A DNA stretch of 64,000 nt from contig JAFCIZ010000001.1 of the NCBI GenBank assembly GCA_017871115.1, positions 6,632,001 through 6,696,000 on the forward strand, given 5' to 3'. Origin of the DNA: Cunninghamella blakesleeana. Taxonomy: Eukaryota > Mucoromycota > Mucoromycetes > Mucorales > Cunninghamellaceae. A program made the translations under genes and the position numbers. The first letter of the stretch is position 1. The number at the start of each line of letters is the position of its first letter. Shown piece by piece: positions 36,464 to 50,017 of the stretch. The notes below the pieces were generated by a model, which saw only the letters and a program-made list of their open reading frames with translations, ran no database searches and was not told where the DNA came from.

Positions 36464-36785
36464 ATTTTTTTTATAAATATATTAATTTATATGTTATATT
36501 TAAATATTATTACTATTGTTTTTATTTTTTTTGTCTTTTATGATGATCTTTTTGTTCTCTGATTTTCACTTTCGATTTTCTTTTTAATTAATTTTTTAAT
36601 ACGATATTAATAAATGTTTTGCTTTCCTCTATATATATAAATATTATAAATTCAAAATATAAAGAATTGTTATAAATAAATATGTATATATAAAATATTT
36701 TATTAAGAAAATTATAAAAACAGGGTAGTTTGAAATATATTATGTATAATAATAGTAATAAAAAAATAAAATAAAAATAAATCAT
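36464..36785. other. Short convergent 3' region
   Basis: It separates the convergent deacetylase and GEA stops. A+T-rich; a 65-codon minus-strand frame here is low-complexity and rejected. Confidence 0.5.
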
Positions 36786-39700
36786 CTATAAGCAACTTGC
36801 AATATTCTGTTTAATGGCCATAATTATTGTTAAAAATTCATCATCTCTATAAATATTTTTAAAATAAATAAATAAATAATAATAATAAAACATGTTATAC
36901 ATTAATAAATACGTTATTATTCATTTTTCCATTTTATTTTTTTTATTTTGTTTTTTTTCATGATTATCAAACTTACTCTGGAATTTCAGATTTTGCAGGC
37001 CTTAAATTATAAATACCTGCCATTAATTGTTCTGAGACAGCATGAGTAACTGATTCAGGGAAATCACGTAATAAACGTAAACACCTTAATATATGTTCAT
37101 TGATTTTATCTTCAGCAGCTACTCTAATACATAATCTTAATAAGCCAACCACTGTTCTTTCAACAACTAGTACACTTTGATTTTCAGAATGCTCCAATAT
37201 ACCATAAATATAATCTGTTGCGTATTTACTATTATATTTTTTTTTTAAAAAAAAAAAGGGGGATTGGTCATTAATATATTATAAAACACTTCATTATTAT
37301 CATAATAATTTTAATATATTTCTTATTTGCTTTTCTATTTTCTTTTCTTTTATATTTATTTACCATAAATCATCAATTCTATTTTCATTTCTGAGTGTAA
37401 TTGTGATAATAAATTCCAAGAATAATACTGTTGCTGGATCGTATGGTATAGGTTCAGTTGCATTTTTAACAAGATTACGATTATATCCAACAGCGGAAAT
37501 AGCTTCTAATAATGCTTCTAATGGTTCTAATTCCAAGTTACTATTTTTTTAAAAAAAAAAAAAAATAAAAATAAATAAAAATAAATAAAAATAAATAGAG
37601 AAAATATAAATATATGCATAATTTTTCTCTAAAAAAAAAAGATAAAAGCTATTACCTAATATCATTAAATAATTCTTCAATTCTACAAGCAGCAACACAA
37701 TCAACAGCACACATAGTACTTTCTACTTCTTCTTCAGTTGGATCAGCGCGATAAGTTTCATCATTGGAATAAGGTGAAAGTAAATAAGAAGATAAAGTTG
37801 ATAAAAGGGATCCATCTCTACGTTGTTGTTGCTGTTTATTAGATTTCATATTTTTTGGTTTTAAAGGAATCGTCGTTGTACCTGATACAAAATCTTCTAC
37901 TTGAAGCATTGATGCAGGTAATAAAGAATTAACAAATAAGTTTCGAATGATTTGAAGAATCTAAAGTATTTAAATTAAAAAGAGAATATTTTAAATATAT
38001 TAATATACCAATTTATCTTCATATATATTATTAGTTATTTACCTTGACCCATCCTTTCCTTAAAGAATTTCCATGACGGGTGACAATAGCAAAAGCAACA
38101 ACAGCGGCCAATTGAGCTTTATAGTTTCTACCAAATCTCACAGCGAGGGAGCTAATCACATATTTTTCACCAGCTACATCAACAATAGGATCAGGCAAAG
38201 AATCTGAATAACCTGAAGTATCTAATAACCCTGTCATAGTTGCCAAGTTAACTACAATACTATCAAAGACATCGTATAATTGGAAATGAGCTGATAACAT
38301 GGCACATTGATGGAATCCAGAGATAGCTTTTTGAAGTGTAATATCATCTTGAGCTGAATTAAACGCTATACAAAATAAATACAAATACATAAAATGAAAA
38401 CAAATATTAATTTATTTACTCATTCCATTTATATATACATTTATTTTTTTCATTCTTATAATATATTTAATTTACTTATTCATTCACTTACCATAAGAAA
38501 TAGCAGCAATGGCAGGTTTCCATGATAATTCAAATATAGCTTTGTCGTAACTTGGAGTGGAACATACAACAAATAGTTCTGTATTATATGACCGATTTAA
38601 TAATTGTTTCCATGCATAATTAAATCCCAATATGCCTTCATGTTCTTCTGGCATTACAATTTCATCTTGCCGTATAGCTTCATATATTTCACGCTAATTA
38701 ATAAAATATAATATATATATATATATATATATTAATTAATTGAAAATACTATAAATACATATGTGCACCTTTATATCTAAAAAAAATTCATTTAAATCCC
38801 TTACCAAATAATCTTTATCAAAATCTTGTCCATTGTTAGTACCACGTAAATTTTTTGTATATTCTTCTAATGACATACGACGCTAATAAGATAAACATGT
38901 AAAAAAGCAATAATAATTATAAAAAACAAAAATTAATTTTATATACAAATGAATAAATATATTCCATATAAACTTACTCTAACTTGGGGATTGTGTTGAT
39001 CAGTATTTAACATAATAATAGAATATGCCAATATTTGAGCAGCATTACTATCTGCAATTTCAGCTGGTTTAGAAGCAAAATAAGCATCTGAAAATGAATC
39101 TGTAACGCGTACAATCTGTTGAGATTCACCAGGAAGTCTAAATGTTTCTAATACCATTCTTAATGCTTCATCCATACGTTTCTATATAATATAAATATAT
39201 AACGGAAATTATATTAGTAATGTGTATATATATATATCCATTATATATAGATATATGAATTTATATTTATATTACCCCTTTAAAATTAAATTGACTCATG
39301 AATTCTTGTAATAATTCTAAATTACTAGGTTTACCCAAATATTCACCAAGCATTTTCTTATTCAACTGTTGTGTTGAACGGAGGAAAGTTGCTAAGCTTT
39401 TTTTACTATCTCCATTTTCATCTTCGGTAATAATTCCTTTTTCTATTGTATTTTTAAAATAATAAAATATAATATAATATAAAGTAGTAATAATATATTC
39501 ATTAATAAATTTTATCTATATTTATTAATGTATATATTTATCTTTAAAGTGATTAAAATTATTTACCTTTTAAATATTCAATTCCTTTTTTGGGTGATTC
39601 ATTAAATAATGAAGCTCCTGTCAAAACAATTTTCTTTTTTTCTTTACGTCTTAATAACTCATCAGATGAAGTTAATTTCTATATTTAAAAATTATAAAAA

Positions 39701-41770
39701 TCATTATTTATATTAATACGTTTAATAACTTTTATTATATATATATATATATATTACCACAAAACTTCCATCATCAGAAATAGCAGCCTAATTTTATAAA
39801 ATAATAATAGTAATATAAATATGAGTATTTATAAAAAAAAAAATACCTTTTTCGTGTTTTTATCTTTTTTTTAATATCTATATACATACCTCATTGTTCA
39901 CCCGTTCCACTGTATGATCAATAAACATCAATAGGGTATCTAAACAAAGTATATGATAATTCATTGCAGGATAATTATGTGATTCAGGGAATGAATTCTA
40001 TAAAATTGATAAATAAATAAAACAGTAAATTAGAAATGAGAATCCACGTACATGTATATATGATCATTGACAGAACTAGCTATTATATTATTATTTTACT
40101 TTGCTTAAAAATTGAATAAGTTCTTCAAATAAATCACCACAAGATAAATCACAATCATAATTAAACCAAAGATCAACCATAAAAGTGGGAATTCTAGCGC
40201 ACTGTAATAAACATTCCAAAAGTAATTCACGTACTTCCATAGAACTCATATGATCATTTTTATTGTAATTCCTTGATGATCCAGAAGATGTATAATAATC
40301 ATTGGCTCTATTTAAAAACATGTTAGGTGATCCACTACGGATATCAATTGTTGATGACCGATCATGATGATTATTGTTATTATTGCCGCCATTGTTGTGA
40401 CTATTATTTCCGCTATTTCCATTCCCTCCTCCTCCGTTACCATCCAATGTACCAAAGGGGTTAGATGCTACAAATGTGATATTACCTTCTTCATCTACAT
40501 CTACAGATACACCTCGACTTCCTGTACCTGTGGGTGGTGATAGTCTTTCAATTAAGAAGAATAAAAACAATTCTTGTTGCAATTTCACATATTTTCTAAA
40601 GGTATCAAATACGGTTGAAATAGTTCTTAAAGTAAGTGATAAAAGGGGTGGAGAATCCGTTTTTGCCAACTATTTATTATATTGATAAATGAAGTATAAA
40701 AATGATTAGAAAATGGTCCATTTATTTATCTATTGTTTTCTTCATTTACATAGCTTATTAATTTATTTTATTTTATTTTATTTTTTCAAATTTACCTGAA
40801 ATAGATATTTACAAAAATCATCTGTAACAAGTGTCCTTAGAGTTTCAAATCGACTAATACTTTTCCCACCAACTTCAAAGGCAACATTTAATATACTTAA
40901 AGCCATCATTCTCATTGAATCTGTATGTTTATGCTCTAGTGGATTTAATAATGAGATAAGTACACGTAAAAGTTCCCGAATAGCTGGTAAACCATAAGGG
41001 CGTAAAGGTATCATATCTGTTTATTTTTAAAATAAATAATAACATATATATATAAGTATATTAATATTATAAATACATTATTTTAATTTATTTGTATTTA
41101 TATGATATTTTTTTAGCTTACTAGTATTTTGTTGATCATCTTGTTTTTCATTATCATCTTCTCCTGAATCTATATTAGCTGAAGCATTAGATACATTTTC
41201 ATATTCTTTGCTATTTTCTCTTGATGGTGTAGTATTTGAATCTTTCTTTTCGATTTCATTTTCGCCAGTATTAATACTATTATTATTATTACTATTATCT
41301 TCATCATCTTTAATTGTGTCTGTGTTTTTGTTATCATTATTATTTGTATCTGAATTTTTATTGTCTTCGCCGTTATTATTATTAGTACTAGTGTTGGATG
41401 AATCTTCAGGAAGTGGTGTAGAATTTCTTGATATAGGTTGGGGTGTGCTCATGTGAGGTGGGTTCATAATTTGACCATCTTGTGATAAAACATCATATGC
41501 ATCTGTAGGTGTATCAATAAATTGCCATTCATCTTCAAGCGTTTTTAGTCTATTATAAATAAGGTTAAATATTAATGATAATTAATTCTCATGCACTCTT
41601 TTATTTATATTGCTCATTTACAATTTTTTATTTTTTACCTCTCAAAAATAGAAACAACCATTTTGACCATCACATATTCAGCAGAACGGCGAAGCATATC
41701 TATTTTTTGAAAATAAAAAAATTAAAATTATTTAACCAAGAAAACTCTTTTATTATATTTTTAACATTAT

Positions 41771-41817
<47 letters not shown>

Positions 41818-42940
41818 TGTAAGTCTCAATTGGCAACACATGCTAAGGCCAGTTTCCATCATTTCACATACAGCCTCATCACTTAAAACTTGTCCACAGT
41901 CACTTGTTAATGCAATTTGTAATACTTGAAGCATACGAAGTAAAACCAATTCATCTGAAGTAGAGTCTGAAGCTTCAAATTTACAATGAGTGGCAGCAGA
42001 TGATAATGCATTCATAGCAAATGCTATATTTGGGTTATGTAAGCCTAATGCATAAATAAATAGATAGATAGATGTGTATAGTTAAATACGCATTCTCTCA
42101 TCATTCATTCCTTTCTTATTAAAAAATAAAAACTCAATATTTATTAATTTGTTATTACCAATGATACCATAGCTTAGAAATTTTTCAATACTTCCAAGGG
42201 CTGTCCCAGCAATAGGGCCAGTTGTATTGCCAGATCGAATGATTTCTAAAAAGGGATTTAATAATATCAATGCATCCAACTCCTTTACATCTATAATAAA
42301 ATACAAGAAAAAAGAAGAAGAATTATATTAAATATGAATGATCTACTAACCACTATCCATCTATCTATTTTTATTAATTATTTCTACCTTGAATAGTTTC
42401 TAAATAGGTTCTAAGGTTTGTAAACCCAGCCATTAAAGGATTTTCTTCATTTTGTGATGATGCATCTTTTAAATGAAAATTTGAATTGCCTCTACGTAAA
42501 CCCATACTCATACCAAGTCCACCCATATGTAATCCATTAACATTCATTCCCGACCATCTTGCATTTTTTCGCATGGCACTTGTTACAGCTATATAATATA
42601 CATATATATATATATTTAGTTACACGATGATATATTTTAAAAGTTTTCTTTTTCTTTAATATCTTCACACGCATATGTATTCATTCAATCATTCTTTTTT
42701 TCCTTTCTATGTATATATATATTATTTACCAATAATTTCAGCATGAATTAATTGAGTCCAAGTTAATTCGGCTTTTATTTTTGCAGGTTGATCTAAACGT
42801 GCACCATTATTTAATCCTTGATGATCTTCCGTTGGATAGGAAGAAGTAGTTGGTAATGATAAAGAACGTGAAGAATAAGGTTGTTGTTGTTGGTTTATTG
42901 TCGACATTGAAAACGAGTCTGAAGTATAAGTCGATACCAT
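36786..42940 (-). CDS. GEA1: Large ARF guanine-nucleotide exchange factor (GBF1/GEA type, Sec7 domain)
   Basis: It activates ARF on the Golgi by GDP-GTP exchange, driving COPI coat formation. Twenty exons were assembled: 42940-42730, 42588-42388, 42290-42159, 42044-41817, 41699-41639, 41549-41122, 41016-40796, 40669-40100, 39997-39890, 39787-39758, 39678-39567, 39442-39276, 39181-38978, 38882-38805, 38693-38492, 38365-38043, 37960-37656, 37540-37364, 37228-36977 and 36846-36786. They give 1,356 residues, near yeast Gea1. N-terminal DCB marks: EIIAVTSAMRKNARW and NPFLEIIRSGNTTGPIAG. The Sec7 domain spans about 735-930: GEYLGKPSNLELLQEFM, ETFRLPGESQQIVRV (with the catalytic Glu of the LPGE motif), AYSIIMLNTDQHNPQVR and RRMSLEEYTKNLRG. 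Low-complexity insertions occur at about 41200-41440 (Asn/Asp/Glu) and 40300-40460 (Gly/Asn). Downstream HDS regions continue, but the protein ends soon after RLLRDFPES. Several short exons are inferred from phase. Confidence 0.92.
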
Positions 42941-43788
42941 AATCAATTATGCTGATAAAGCTTTGTATATATGTACTTTTGTTGAAGGATAAATAAATAT
43001 ATCAATATATAATATATACTTATAGTAAGGATAGAAATAGGCTGTGTATAAATATAAATATATATAATAACAATAATAAAATATTTGTAAACTGCTCCTA
43101 TTAATATTACATATTTTTTACAATATTCAGAAATAAAAATAGAAAAAAAGAATATAAAAAATTAGTCTACGTTTTTCTATTTAATACATATTTCATATTA
43201 TTAAAGGTACCATTTTGATCTTTTCATCTTTTTTACCTACTTTTTTTTTATCCAAGTATTAATAAATAATAAGAATTAATATAAAGACTAATAATAATAA
43301 CACAAAATGTGAATCCCTTTCAAAGGAAATCCTATCTTTTTAAAAAATAAAATAAAATAAAATAAAATAAATATAAGGTGAAGGAAAAAAATAAGAGTGA
43401 AGAAAAGAAAAAAAAAAAAAGAGTGAGGGATAAAGAAAAGAAAAGAGAAAAAATGAAGCAGAAAAAAAGTGTATACTAAAAAATAAAAATTGCGGAGAAA
43501 GTAAATTAATGTTGAAATTTAATTGGCTAAACTTTATAGTACTTCGTGGCCAACACAACATAGAATACGTATATATTAAAATATGAGTTTATTTATTTTC
43601 ATCCATTTAAAATATGCAAAAGATAAAAGTGAGATATATATATTTATATATGTACTTTCCATGTATATATATATTTGAAAAAATAAAATAATAAGTTATA
43701 TATAAATAAAATAATACATTAAAAATAAGTATAAAGGTAATAATAATAATGATTAAAATTATATTTTTTTAAAAAAAAATATATATTT
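42941..43788. other. Intergenic region upstream of GEA with purine tract
   Basis: A conspicuous G/A-rich tract lies at about 43379-43470 (the pyrimidine promoter tract on the GEA strand). The rest is A+T-rich. The minus-strand open frame across the tract is Phe/Ser low-complexity and rejected. Confidence 0.5.
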
Positions 43789-44485
43789 TTATGAAGAGGG
43801 TTGATTTTGATCAGTAGTGATTTGAATAGAAGAAGGAGGATCAGCACTAATAACATGAGTGGTGGGAGGGGCGTCAGTAAAGACATCGATGGTTTGTTGA
43901 TAATAAGATTTAGCAGGTGCATTCCATTCTCTTTCCAATTCTTCTGCAATATCGCCTAAACGGGATCCACTAGTGACAATAGTTCTACATAAACTATCAA
44001 TCATTTTATCTTTGCTTTCAATACGAGGACGGATTTCCACTTTCACTTTTTCTATACTATAATCACTAACAAAAAAGGACTTATAATAATTATAATATGA
44101 TTGTTCCGGATCATAGATATATTGTAAATCAATCACGAGTTCTGTATGGGTTGTAAAAGTGGTTGGGTGACCTGTTGATGAAAATAAACCATTCTCTAAT
44201 ACTATATCAGGGTGTTCTTTGATCCAGTCGAGAATTTCTTTACGAGTACCATAAAACATCCATCGACTTGTATTATTCCCACTAGCTATGGTAATTTTTT
44301 TTGATAATAATGGTGGAACGACAAGATGTCCTGGACCTCCGCTGGTTGATTCTATGAAATGGATTTATAGTTTTTTTAATACTCTCTATTTTTTTTATTT
44401 CATATAATAATATAGTCTCCTATAATTTTTCTCATGTAGTAATAGTATTGTTCTTACCCATTTCATAGCCATATTTTAAAGTCAT
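43789..44485 (-). CDS. Unrecognised 196-residue protein
   Basis: Two exons (44485-44458, 28 nt; 44351-43789) join in phase 1. It begins MTLKYGYEMGESTSGGPGHL, followed by VVPPLLSKKITIASGN, a helix RKEILDWIKEHPDIVLENG, a probable beta-rich centre with Thr and His (TGHPTTFTTHTELVIDLQYI), then a basic strand-like segment (EKVKVEIRPRIESKDK). A helix DSLCRTIVTSGSRLGDIAEE leads into a Pro/Thr-rich tail. The well-balanced composition and ordered pattern say it is a real folded protein; I do not recognise the family, and no signal peptide or membrane segment is visible. A purine-rich tract at about 44533-44577 marks its promoter side. Confidence 0.72.
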
Positions 44486-45881
44486 TTTTATAAACTGTTT
44501 ATATAATTGTTATTATTTTTATTATTAAATAAAAAAAGCAAAAGAGAAAAAAAAAAAAGGGTGAGAGAAAAAAAAAATAGAACTTATGCTAAGGATCCCG
44601 TTTTTGGCTGCGTACTGAGGTTAAAAAAAATGGCCAATAAAAAAACTTTCGAAGTGTAAGAAAGTTTGGATAAAAACTAAGAGTTTCAATCATTCATTCA
44701 GTCATTTTTTCTTTTTTTAAAAAAATATTATTTAAAAGTAGTTGCTCGATTTTAGAGAAATAGTTTCAGTGTAACCCTTCACATAAAATAATTTTGGTTT
44801 GGAGTAAAAAAAAAAATTGGTCACCTGATTTCAAAAATCAAAATTTTTTAGCACCTTTTACCTTTTCAGTCCTATTTTATTTTATTTTTTTTTGAAAAAA
44901 AAAAAAGGTAAGGTATACAATAACGCGAATATATATTTGGTTAAAAGAAAAGACATTTTATTAACAATAACATATATACAGCAATCAGAATATAAAAATA
45001 CTTATCAGTCCGTTTTCGAAATAATCCACAAGCTGCTCAAAGAGAGTTAGAATGGAAACAAACAATGCATCACTTACAGAAACAGTTTTTTTTTATTTTG
45101 AAAAATATACCAGAGGTGAAGATGAAGTAAAAGGAAAATGTGGTACGGTGGGCGAGTATATAAATAGTTACGTTTAAATTTTAAATTATTTCTTATTAAA
45201 CATGGCTCAATTATAACTATTGATACTATAGAAAATACAGCGCTCGCCATGTCTTGATTATGCAGATTGGGAACTAACTGTGGCGAATTAAAGAATTTTA
45301 AAGGGTAAAAAAAATTAGAATAAATATTTAAATGACATATTTATATATTTCCTATTTTTATTAGAGATAATAAGGGCATACCGAAGATTGATCTATTAAC
45401 ACCCAAACTATGCAACACTATTATTAAATTTATTACTTTTCATATTATGATTATTTATCATGAAAAGAATATTACTGCTGTGGACGAAATAATGACCTCA
45501 TAAGATTGGAGTGGAATTTCAATTCATGAATATTAAATAAAAGTAGCAGACGGAAATAATCAAAAAAATAAACCCAACAAGCGAAAGAAAAAAAAAAGAG
45601 CTTCAACTGTATAAAAAGCCATCCAAGGACCCAAATGGAATACTATTTTATTATTATTATATTCAATAAAGATAATCAAAAGTTTATAAAATAAGGTTTC
45701 AAATGATATAAACAAGATGGGTGATTGAAAATGTTTAAAATAAAATTAGTCATGTGAACCTGACCATACTAAATAAAAAAATAAAAATGAGGAAAAAAAT
45801 AATTTTCATCACCTTTTTTTTCCTTCTCTTTTTCTATTTTGTTGTTAATTTTTTAAAAAAAATAATAGTAATAATAATACG
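44486..45881. other. Intergenic region with a decayed coding segment
   Basis: Poly-A/T tracts and a T-rich tract at about 45812-45862 before the next start. The interior holds the broken coding-like region annotated separately. Confidence 0.45.
45002..45690 (+). pseudogene. Decayed protein-coding relic, possibly transposon-derived
   Basis: Several stretches read like protein in shifting frames. One is an open frame at 45052-45177 starting METNNASLTETVFFYFEKY and containing GEDEVKGKCGTVGE, vaguely like the start of a BED-type zinc finger. Another frame over it reads RFRNNPQAAQRELEWKQTMH. At 45364-45500 the frame reads GIPKIDLLTPKLCNTIIKF and so on to EKNITAVDEIMTS, then continues after single stops into a basic NKPNKRKKKK patch. 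G+C is higher than in flanking DNA. I infer an old, broken gene; its origin is unknown and hAT-like ancestry is only a guess. Confidence 0.35.
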
Positions 45882-46596
45882 ATGTTAAACACTAAAAGGA
45901 AATCATGTTTAAAAAATAAAAATCATAACAATAATAATTATTGTCAACATCGTAATAAGCAGTACCATGCCGTACAGTTTTTTGATGAATGTATTATGGA
46001 AGATGTTAGTTCACCAGAGTCATTAAAAGATATATATCCACCTTATATTTATACCATTCATAATGATGAAGTTGATGGCACCATGACTTCTCAAAGTATA
46101 ACAAATATAAATATAAATATGTATTAAAATAAAATAAAGATGGGTAATACAAATAATATTTATTTATTTATTTATTACTTTATTTATTTATTTATGTATT
46201 AGACAAGTATATTTCACAGGATCAAATGTTTCAAAAACTTTATCAAAAAGAGAAAACGAAAACAAGATTATTACAATCTAAAATACAGTACCTTGAAAAT
46301 GAATTAAATGAAAAAAATCATCAATTACAAAAGGTATATAAAATATAGATATAGATATACCATCTATATAGTTTTATTCATTATTCTTTTTTTCTATTTT
46401 TCATTTCTAGTCAGAAACAAATACACAACAATGCATGAAATTATCATCTCTTATAAATGATATTTTATATATATCTTCAAATAATGATAAAAATGAATGT
46501 TCTCCTACAATAGATAGTATATATGATCATTTACAAATAGTTTTATCCAATGTCATGTCTATATCAAATCAAAATAAAATAGATGATTTTTATTAA
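45882..46596 (+). CDS. Small coiled-coil protein, unknown
   Basis: Three exons (45882-46095, 46203-46333, 46411-46596) join in frame to 176 residues. It starts MLNTKRKSCLKNKNHN (basic), then an acidic/Pro segment (DECIMEDVSSPESLKDIYPP). Exon 2 encodes a clear coiled coil (QKLYQKEKTKTRLLQSKIQY then ENELNEKNHQLQK), and exon 3 a Ser/Asn-rich end. Donor and acceptor phases agree throughout, and a T/C-rich tract precedes the start. The KRKSCLK motif near the start resembles short basic docking segments, but I would not assign a function. Confidence 0.62.
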
Positions 46597-47439
46597 AAAA
46601 AAGTTCAAACCTTTTTTTTGGGGGGGAGGAGGAAGGAAAGATTCTTATTTTCGCTTCCATCCAACAACTCCTACTCCCTAGTAAAAATCAACAAAAAAAA
46701 TTGTTTTTTCAAATTTATACTCTATTTTTTTTAAAAAAAATAATGTTAAAATAAAGTAAGGTGTCATATACCTTTTAGTTTTCAAAACGAAAAAGAAAAT
46801 AGTCCAAATTAAAAATTGATTCATCCCTATAGATTGTAAAAGTACTATCCAGTGAATAGTATCACCGTTTACTATAAATATGCTAGTATTCATGCGATGA
46901 CTTTAAATATTGATCACTTTAAATTGATTAATCAATATTCATGGTCATGGTATGAAATTTGGCTTACACGTAGAGAATAAGTATACTTTTGAACTGTTAA
47001 AATATCATATCAATTAGCTTATTATCTGTCAAAATAAATAAATCACTTGAATATAAATTACCGGATAATCTTTTCAGTCTTTTAAAAGTATAAATATAAA
47101 TAATATTATCTTACTATCCTGTAACAAGCACTCACTTGATAAAGAGAAAGAAGAAGAAGAAGAAGAAGAAAGAGAAGCAATAAAAAAAAAAAAAACGATT
47201 ATTTTATCTAGTACAAATTCAAAATACAGTTATTTGGACCAATTTTATCCTAAAATGGTAGGAATAAAATATTAAAAGAAAGATGAATGAAAATATGAAT
47301 TTTTTTTCGAGTAAATTTTTTTAACCACCGTTTTTTTATAATTATATATTGATCTTTTTCATATTTTTTATGATCGTTTTATTGTAAATATTATTTTTAT
47401 TTATCTTTACGTATTACTATACAATAAGTAAAGATCGAA
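46597..47439. other. Intergenic region before the helicase gene
   Basis: A G-run (GGGGGGAGGAGG) at about 46620-46632 follows the coiled-coil gene. A (GAA)n run lies at about 47149-47175. No gene recognised. Confidence 0.45.
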
Positions 47440-48363
47440 ATGGAAGGTATAGTATGATGACAATAGCAATACTAATAATATAAGTAAAAACTTATAATTA
47501 TATAAAAGTAAAATCATTTAATTGATTTACTTGTTTTTCTTTCTCTCTCCCTTTTAATTATTTTTGTCATTTTAAAAAAAATAGATCTAGCAGCAAGGCG
47601 TGTTGCAAAAAGAGATATTTTATGTTTGTATGAAAAAAGAAAACTAGCATTACCTGAAGGTTGGAAAATACAAATAATAAATAAAGATAATATAAAGAAA
47701 AAGCAGGGACCGCAAAATCAAGAAGAAAATAGCAACAAACAAGTCCAACAAAAAGAAAATGACAAACTCTTACAACAAATAGAAAATAACCATTTAAAAC
47801 AACAAAAAGAAAAACAAATTGGTGCCTCTAGTACACTAACAACAACGACAACGACAACGACAAGAGAATTTGATTCATCTTTTACTTCTTCGCCTTCTAT
47901 TGATACTCAGGCGGAACTTAATTTATCTGAGGAACAAAAATATGCTCTGGATACTATTATTCATCAAGGAAAGAGTGTTTTTTTTACAGGCTCTGCTGGT
48001 ACAGGGAAGTCTTATTTATTACGTGTTATTATACAAAAATTACTAGAGAAATATGAGAAAAAAAATATTGCTATCACTGCTTCAACTGGTATAGCTGCTT
48101 CCAATATTGGTGGAATGACTATTCATAGGTAAATAAAAATAATTGTACTAATAATAAGAATAATAATAAAATGATAAGTTACATCATACTTATTTACTTA
48201 TTTTTGCTTATTCATATATTTAAATATATATATAGTTATGCTGGTATTGGATTTGGCAATAAAGAAGGTGCTACCTATGTAAAATCGATTAAAAATAATT
48301 TCAGATTAAAAAAGAGATGGTTAGACACGAAAGTATGGATTATTGATGAAGGTAAATACCACT

Positions 48364-48398
<35 letters not shown>

Positions 48399-50017
48399 CT
48401 ACATATTTAATGATAAATCAATTGAAGGAATAATTTACATATTTACATATTTATTAACTTGTGCTCATCTCTTCTTAGTATCTATGTTACATGGAGATTT
48501 ATTAGATCTTATAGAATATCTTGCTAGAGAGATAAAAGTATCAAGCGTGCCTTTTGGAAATATTCAGGTATAAATATAATATGTTATAATAAAATATAAA
48601 ATGCGTGCATATGGATATGAATTTATATTAATAATAACAATTATTTTATTTGTTTTATATATATTTTATGTTTAGATTATTCTTTGCGGTGACTTTTTAC
48701 AGTTACCTCCTATTGCAAAAGGACCAAGCGTCAAAGCAAAATTTGCATTTCAAGCAAACTGTTGGAAAAAGATCATTCAAGAAACAATTATGTTAAAACA
48801 TGTATTCAGACAAAAAGATCAAGGTAATAATAAAACATGTATATATATATATATTAATTGGAACACTCATCATTATATAAATTAATATTATTTTAGAGTT
48901 TATCGATTTGTTAAACCAAGTTCGGGTTGGTAAATTAACAAGCGACACAATTCAAAAATTAAAATCTCTTGAACGACCTCCAATCACTCAATCTGGTATA
49001 GTGGCAAGTCAATTGTAAGTGCACAAGAAAAAAAAAATGAAAAAAAGAAAACGAAGAAAAATAGAAAAAAAAATAATAGATCCTTTTTTTTTTTTTTCGT
49101 GGGAAAAAACTTATAATTTTTATGCTTTTTTTTATATTTTTGGGAATAGATTTTCATTACGAAAACAAGTAGATGATTGGAACGACAAAGAAATAAATAA
49201 ATTAAAAGGAAAATCAAAAATATATCAGGCAAATCTTCAAGGGCCATGGAAATTTGAAAACAGCTTAGTACCAGAAAGATTATATTTAAAGAAAGAAGCA
49301 CAAGTCATCTTAATTAAGAATTTAGCATCTGGATTGGTTAATGGAAGTATCGGCAAAGTTATTGGTTTCTTTGGTGAAGCGCCATTTGATAAAGAAGAAG
49401 AAATGAAAAAAGTATGTGCCCTACCTGAATATACTGAAAATCAAATAGAAGAACGTTATTTACAATTATCATCAAGCCCTATTCCTTATCCTGTCGTTGA
49501 TTTCGGCGATCATAGAGTAGTATTAAAAGTCGAATCTTGGTCATATGAAGATAATGGTAAAAATAGATAAAATATATATATATATATAATAGTAACAATG
49601 CGGGAACGTATAGGAAGATAAGGTTTAGATTCTCCGATTCTGGGAATAGAAAAAAAAGAAGAGCAGAATCAATATATGGAAATACGATCACAATATAAAA
49701 AAATTTTTTTTTACTAATTTACATAATCTACTGCTATTATTAATATTAATATTATTTTTTTTATTTTATTAGAAGGAAATACCGTGTCGAGTGTGAAACA
49801 AATACCACTAATGTTAGCATGGGCAATCTCTATACATAAAAGTCAAGGACAATCTTTAAATGCTGTTTGTGTGAATTTAGAAAATATATTTGCTGATGGA
49901 CAAGCTTATGTTGCATTATCAAGGGCCACTTCTTTAAAGGGTCTACAAGTATTAAATTTCAGTCCAAAAAAGGTTCATGCCAATCCTGACGTCCTCCGAT
50001 TTTATAACGATATTTAA
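47440..50017 (+). CDS. PIF1: PIF1-family DNA helicase
   Basis: Superfamily 1B 5'-3' helicase acting on telomeres, replication forks and mitochondrial DNA in yeast. Eight exons (47440-47446, 47585-48128, 48236-48351, 48479-48567, 48676-48823, 48897-49014, 49150-49556, 49773-50017) give 557 residues. The N-terminus to about 110 is Gln/Lys/Thr-rich. Helicase motifs in order: [10 protein letters not shown], the Walker [22 protein letters not shown], the Walker [41 protein letters not shown], then [17 protein letters not shown] and [17 protein letters not shown]. All catalytic motifs are intact. The 7-nt first coding exon (ATGGAAG) was chosen because it is the nearest ATG that splices in phase into the conserved-looking [11 protein letters not shown] segment; it is the weakest part of the model. 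The gene is somewhat shorter than yeast Pif1. Confidence 0.9.

Noticed and set aside
36588..36785. 65-codon minus-strand frame between CE4 and GEA genes
   Set aside because: Ile/Phe/Tyr low-complexity translation of A/T DNA past the GEA stop.
49019..49149. Open continuation of a plus-strand frame into PIF1 exon 7 from 49019
   Set aside because: Lys/Phe-rich translation of an intron; splicing 49014 to 49150 restores the helicase sequence.
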